From contig JAMHXF010000061.1 in NCBI GenBank assembly GCA_035910535.1, forward strand, positions 1-64,000: a DNA stretch of 64,000 nucleotides. Direction: 5' to 3'. The position numbers and the translations under genes were made by a program. The notes beneath the pieces were generated by a model, which did no database searches, was not told the origin of the DNA, and saw nothing but the letters and a program-made list of their open reading frames with translations. The DNA is from Archangium_A sp035910535 (GTDB lineage: Bacteria; Myxococcota; Myxococcia; Myxococcales; Myxococcaceae). Below are positions 61,024-64,000 of the stretch, in pieces (the first letter of the stretch is position 1; the number at the start of each line of letters is the position of its first letter).

Positions 61024-63198
61024 ATGGTGACCCGGAAGCCCGCTGCCGGCCCTGGTGCCGTGTTCTCGTCGCTGCGCTACGCCGCGCAGACCAGCGGGCT
61101 GGCGCGCGGCGTGCCAGCGTTGGCGCGCGTGAATCAGCAGCAGGGCTTCGATTGCCCCGGCTGCGCGTGGCCCGACCCCGACCATCGCTCGTTCGCCGAG
61201 TTCTGTGAGAACGGCGCGCGCGCGGTGGCGCATGAAGCCGACGCGCGGCGCGCCGACGCGGCGTTCTTCGCCGGCCACGACGTCGCGAGCCTGCGCGAGA
61301 AGACGGGCCACTGGCTCGAGCATCAGGGGCGCCTCGTGGAGCCGATGGTGCTGCGGCCGGGCGCTGCGCACTACGCGCCGATTGCGTGGGGCGAGGCGTT
61401 CTCGCTCATCGCCGAACACCTGCGCGCGTTGCCATCGCCTGACGCGGCGGCGTTCTACACGTCGGGGCGCGCGTCGAACGAAGCGGCGTTTCTCTACCAA
61501 CTCTTCGCGCGCGCGCTGGGCACCAACAACCTGCCCGACTGCAGCAACCTCTGCCACGAGTCGAGCGGCAAGGGCCTCGGCACCACCATCGGCGTGGGCA
61601 AGGGCACCGTGCAGTTGAGCGACTTCGCGCTCGCCGACTGCATCTTCATTCTCGGGCAGAACCCAGGCACCAATCACCCGCGCATGCTGACCACGCTGCG
61701 CGCTGCGGCGAAGCGGGGCGCGCGCATCATCGCGGTCAACCCGCTGCGGGAGGTCTCGCTCGAGTCGTTCGCGGACCCGCAGACCGTCGGCGGCATGTTG
61801 GGCATCGGCTCGGCCATCGCCACGCAGTACGTACAGGTGCGAATCAACGGCGACGTCGCGTTCTTGAAGGGTGTGATGAAGACGGTCTTCGAGCTCGGCG
61901 CGGTCGACGCGGCGTTCATCGCCGAGCACACCGTCGGCTTCGAGGCGCTGCGCGCGTCGGTTGAATCAGCGCCGTGGAGCGAGCTCGAAGAGGGCTCCGG
62001 CGTTTCGCGCGCGGTGATGGAAGAGGCGGGGCGCACCTACGCGAGCTCGAAGGCCGTCATCGCGTGCTGGGCGATGGGGCTCACGCAGCACAAGAACGGC
62101 GTCGGCAACGTGCGTGAGGTCGTCAACCTGCTCGCGCTGCGCGGCAACCTCGGGCGGCCCGGCGCTGGCGTGTGCCCGGTGCGTGGGCACAGCAACGTGC
62201 AGGGCGACCGCACCATGGGCATCTACGAAGCGCCCACGGAGGCGTTTCTCACGAAGCTCGATGCGGGCACCGGCATCACCAGCCCGCGCAAGCACGGCCA
62301 CGACGTCGTCGGCACCATCAGCGCCATGGAGCGCGGTGAGGTGACGACCTTCATCGCGCTCGGTGGAAACTTCGCGGCGGCCTCGCCCGACACGCAGCGC
62401 ACGGCCCGCGCGTTGAGCCGCTGCGCGTTGACGGTGCAGATCAGCACCAAGCTCAACCGCTCCCACCTCGACACCGGCCGCACGGCGTTGATTCTCCCGT
62501 GCCTCGGGCGCACCGAAGAAGACCGCGGGCAGTTCGTCACCGTCGAAGACTCGATGAGCGTCGTGCACGCGAGCCGCGGCCGCTTGAAGCCGTGCAGCGC
62601 CGAGGCGCGCAGCGAGCCGTGGATTGTCGCGCAGCTCGCGCACGCCACGCTGGGTGAAGGCGCCGTCGCCTGGGAAAAGCTGGGCGATGACTACGACGCC
62701 ATTCGTGACCTCATCGAGAAGAGCATCGAGGGCTTCGAGCAGTTCAACGTGCGCGCGCGTGCGCCCGGTGGCTTCGTGCTCGTCAACGCTGCGCGGGAGC
62801 GTCAATGGAATACGGCCTCGCAGAAGGTCGAGTTGACGCTGCAGCCGGTGCCGCGCCACGCGCTCGGTGAAGACGAGCTGTTGATGATGAGCCTCCGCTC
62901 GCATGACCAGTTCAACACCACCGTCTACGAGCTGAATGACCGCTACCGCGGCGTGAAGGGCGAGCGCGACGTGGTCTTCATGCACCCCGACGACGCGGCG
63001 AAGTTCACGAAGACGGTGACGCTGTGCCGCGGTGAGGTGGCGCTGCCGGGCTTCAAGGTCATCGCGTACGACATTCCCAAAGGGAACTGCGCGACCTACT
63101 TCCCCGAGACCAACGCGCTGGTGCCCCTCGAGTCATTCGCCGACGAGAGCCGCACGCCGACCTCGAAGTCGGTCGTCATCAAGGTGCTGCGTGAATGA
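61024..63198 (+). CDS. FdhF/YdeP-family molybdopterin oxidoreductase
   Basis: A 724-residue enzyme like E. coli YdeP. N-terminal cysteines QQQGFDCPGCAWPDPDH and FAEFCENGARAV form a reduced iron-sulfur motif. The substrate-site pattern SNLCHESSGKGLG has Cys at the position of selenocysteine in formate dehydrogenase, followed by His. Other molybdopterin-binding signatures: FILGQNPGTNHPRMLTTLRA and LRSHDQFNTTVYELNDRYRG. YdeP is linked to acid resistance, but the substrate is not settled. The gene overlaps fdhD by 8 bases. Confidence 0.85.
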   Translation: MVTRKPAAGPGAVFSSLRYAAQTSGLARGVPALARVNQQQGFDCPGCAWPDPDHRSFAEFCENGARAVAHEADARRADAAFFAGHDVASLREKTGHWLEHQGRLVEPMVLRPGAAHYAPIAWGEAFSLIAEHLRALPSPDAAAFYTSGRASNEAAFLYQLFARALGTNNLPDCSNLCHESSGKGLGTTIGVGKGTVQLSDFALADCIFILGQNPGTNHPRMLTTLRAAAKRGARIIAVNPLREVSLESFADPQTVGGMLGIGSAIATQYVQVRINGDVAFLKGVMKTVFELGAVDAAFIAEHTVGFEALRASVESAPWSELEEGSGVSRAVMEEAGRTYASSKAVIACWAMGLTQHKNGVGNVREVVNLLALRGNLGRPGAGVCPVRGHSNVQGDRTMGIYEAPTEAFLTKLDAGTGITSPRKHGHDVVGTISAMERGEVTTFIALGGNFAAASPDTQRTARALSRCALTVQISTKLNRSHLDTGRTALILPCLGRTEEDRGQFVTVEDSMSVVHASRGRLKPCSAEARSEPWIVAQLAHATLGEGAVAWEKLGDDYDAIRDLIEKSIEGFEQFNVRARAPGGFVLVNAARERQWNTASQKVELTLQPVPRHALGEDELLMMSLRSHDQFNTTVYELNDRYRGVKGERDVVFMHPDDAAKFTKTVTLCRGEVALPGFKVIAYDIPKGNCATYFPETNALVPLESFADESRTPTSKSVVIKVLRE

Positions 63199-63994
63199 GC
63201 TGACGGCCCGGTTGCCGCGCGTGAAGGTGGAAGGTGAACGCCGCGAGACGACGCTCGACGTGGTCGCGCACGAAGAGCCCCTGGAGCTGCAGCTCGACGG
63301 CGCGTCGCTCGCGGTGCTGATGCGCACGCCGGGCCACGACGAGGAGCTCGGCGCGGGTTTTCTGCTGACCGAGGGCGTCATCTCGGCGTGGAGCGACGTG
63401 GAGTCGCTGCGGCACTGCACCGTCGTCCCCGTGCCTGAAGCGGAAGACAACGTGCTGCAGGTTCGGCTGCACGCGCCGGTCGACATGGCGCGCTTTCGAC
63501 GCAACCAGTTCGCGAGCTCGAGCTGCGGCGTGTGCGGCAAGGCCACGCTCGAGAACGCGCTGCGCACCTCGACGCCCATCGTGACGACGTTGAAGGTCTC
63601 CCCGGCCTTGCTCGCGTCGCTGCCTGACAAGCTGCGCGCGAACCAGCCGGGCTTCGAGCAGAGCGGTGGCCTGCACGGCGCGGCGTTGTTCACGGCGCGC
63701 GGCGAGCTGCTGGTCTCTCGTGAAGACGTCGGCCGCCACAACGCCGTCGACAAGGTCATCGGCTGGGCGCTGCGCAGCGGCACGTCGCTGAGCGGCAGCG
63801 TGTTGATGGTCTCGGGGCGCTTGAGCTTCGAGCTCGTGCAGAAGTGTGTGGCCGCGCGCATCCCCGTGCTGGCGGGCATCTCTGCGCCGACGTCACTCGC
63901 GGTGCGCATGGCAGGCCAGCTCGGCGTGACGCTGGTGGGCTTTCTGCGGGAGCGCGCGATGAACGTGTACGCGCACGCCGAGCGCATCGGCTAG
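63191..63994 (+). CDS. fdhD: Formate dehydrogenase accessory sulfurtransferase FdhD
   Basis: A 267-residue protein starting at GTG (NELTARLPRVKVEGERRETT). The core has RTPGHDEELGAGFLLTEGVI, the catalytic loop ASSSCGVCGKATLENAL and SREDVGRHNAVDKVIGWAL. FdhD delivers sulfur to the molybdopterin cofactor of formate dehydrogenase-type enzymes. Coupling to the YdeP gene shows this as its partner. Complete at the C-terminus with 6 bases left to the window end. Confidence 0.93.
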   Translation: MNELTARLPRVKVEGERRETTLDVVAHEEPLELQLDGASLAVLMRTPGHDEELGAGFLLTEGVISAWSDVESLRHCTVVPVPEAEDNVLQVRLHAPVDMARFRRNQFASSSCGVCGKATLENALRTSTPIVTTLKVSPALLASLPDKLRANQPGFEQSGGLHGAALFTARGELLVSREDVGRHNAVDKVIGWALRSGTSLSGSVLMVSGRLSFELVQKCVAARIPVLAGISAPTSLAVRMAGQLGVTLVGFLRERAMNVYAHAERIG

Positions 63995-64000
63995 CAACGC

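Overview
The window is high-GC DNA with dense, often overlapping genes. Many predicted lipoproteins carry VDAG-type linkers, choice-of-anchor-D, HAF or TIGR02996-type modules, and there is a Ser/Thr kinase with a VDWG activation motif, a PilT and a sigma-54 activator. Together these point to a myxobacterium (Myxococcota); this is inferred from gene content, not from a marker gene.

Layout. 1-853: one end of an IS3-family (IS407-like) element running off the left edge, followed by about 0.8 kb of gene remnants including the N-terminus of a WYL-type regulator. 1.7-19 kb: ordinary chromosomal genes: sodC-pfpI, a phytochelatin-synthase-like protease, a lipoprotein hydrolase, a Kef-type antiporter, a Ser/Thr kinase, a PuuD-like urate hydroxylase and large secreted proteins. 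19-30 kb: a beta-helix lipoprotein with a VDAG tandem repeat, pilT, a Bcr/CflA transporter, an amidase, a TetR/COQ4-like divergent pair, a methyltransferase-like protein and a sigma-54 activator.

30.1-36.3 kb: a translationally coupled operon holding the steps that make ether lipids in animal peroxisomes: alkylglycerone-phosphate synthase (AGPS), then one polypeptide joining a fatty acyl-CoA reductase (FAR) domain to a glycerol/DHAP acyltransferase domain, then an NAD(P)-dependent reductase/epimerase. A TetR gene with a perfect palindrome just before its start codon diverges from the operon.

36.8-48.8 kb: the most striking region, read here as a zinc-starvation (Zur) island. Four promoters carry related TTGCAATAGC-type boxes. 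They precede (i) a lipoprotein, a TonB-dependent receptor with a His-rich plug, another lipoprotein and a Zur-like Fur protein; (ii) an AztD-like zinc chaperone lipoprotein plus a His/Cys-rich lipoprotein, divergent from a second Fur paralogue without the usual sensor histidines; (iii) cysteine-free ribosomal proteins L33 and S18 flanking a COG0523 GTPase, in overlapping genes; (iv) an operon with a His-rich exported protein, a MerC-like membrane protein, a DUF1826 protein and an unknown protein. A secreted HAF-repeat lipoprotein between (iii) and (iv) carries four copies of a His/Cys module (CAPHG..H..HCHC), also seen once in unit (ii).

48.8-52.8 kb: class Ia ribonucleotide reductase nrdA-nrdB behind an unusually long upstream region with inverted and direct repeats and an NrdR-like box. 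52.9-64 kb: a TIGR02996-type protein, an SDR-like protein, a GFA-type protein, a DUF2891 protein, an LptC-like lipoprotein, a ferritin-like lipoprotein, a GAF histidine kinase, and a YdeP/FdhF-type molybdopterin oxidoreductase coupled to fdhD.

No rRNA, tRNA, CRISPR array or replication origin was recognised by eye.
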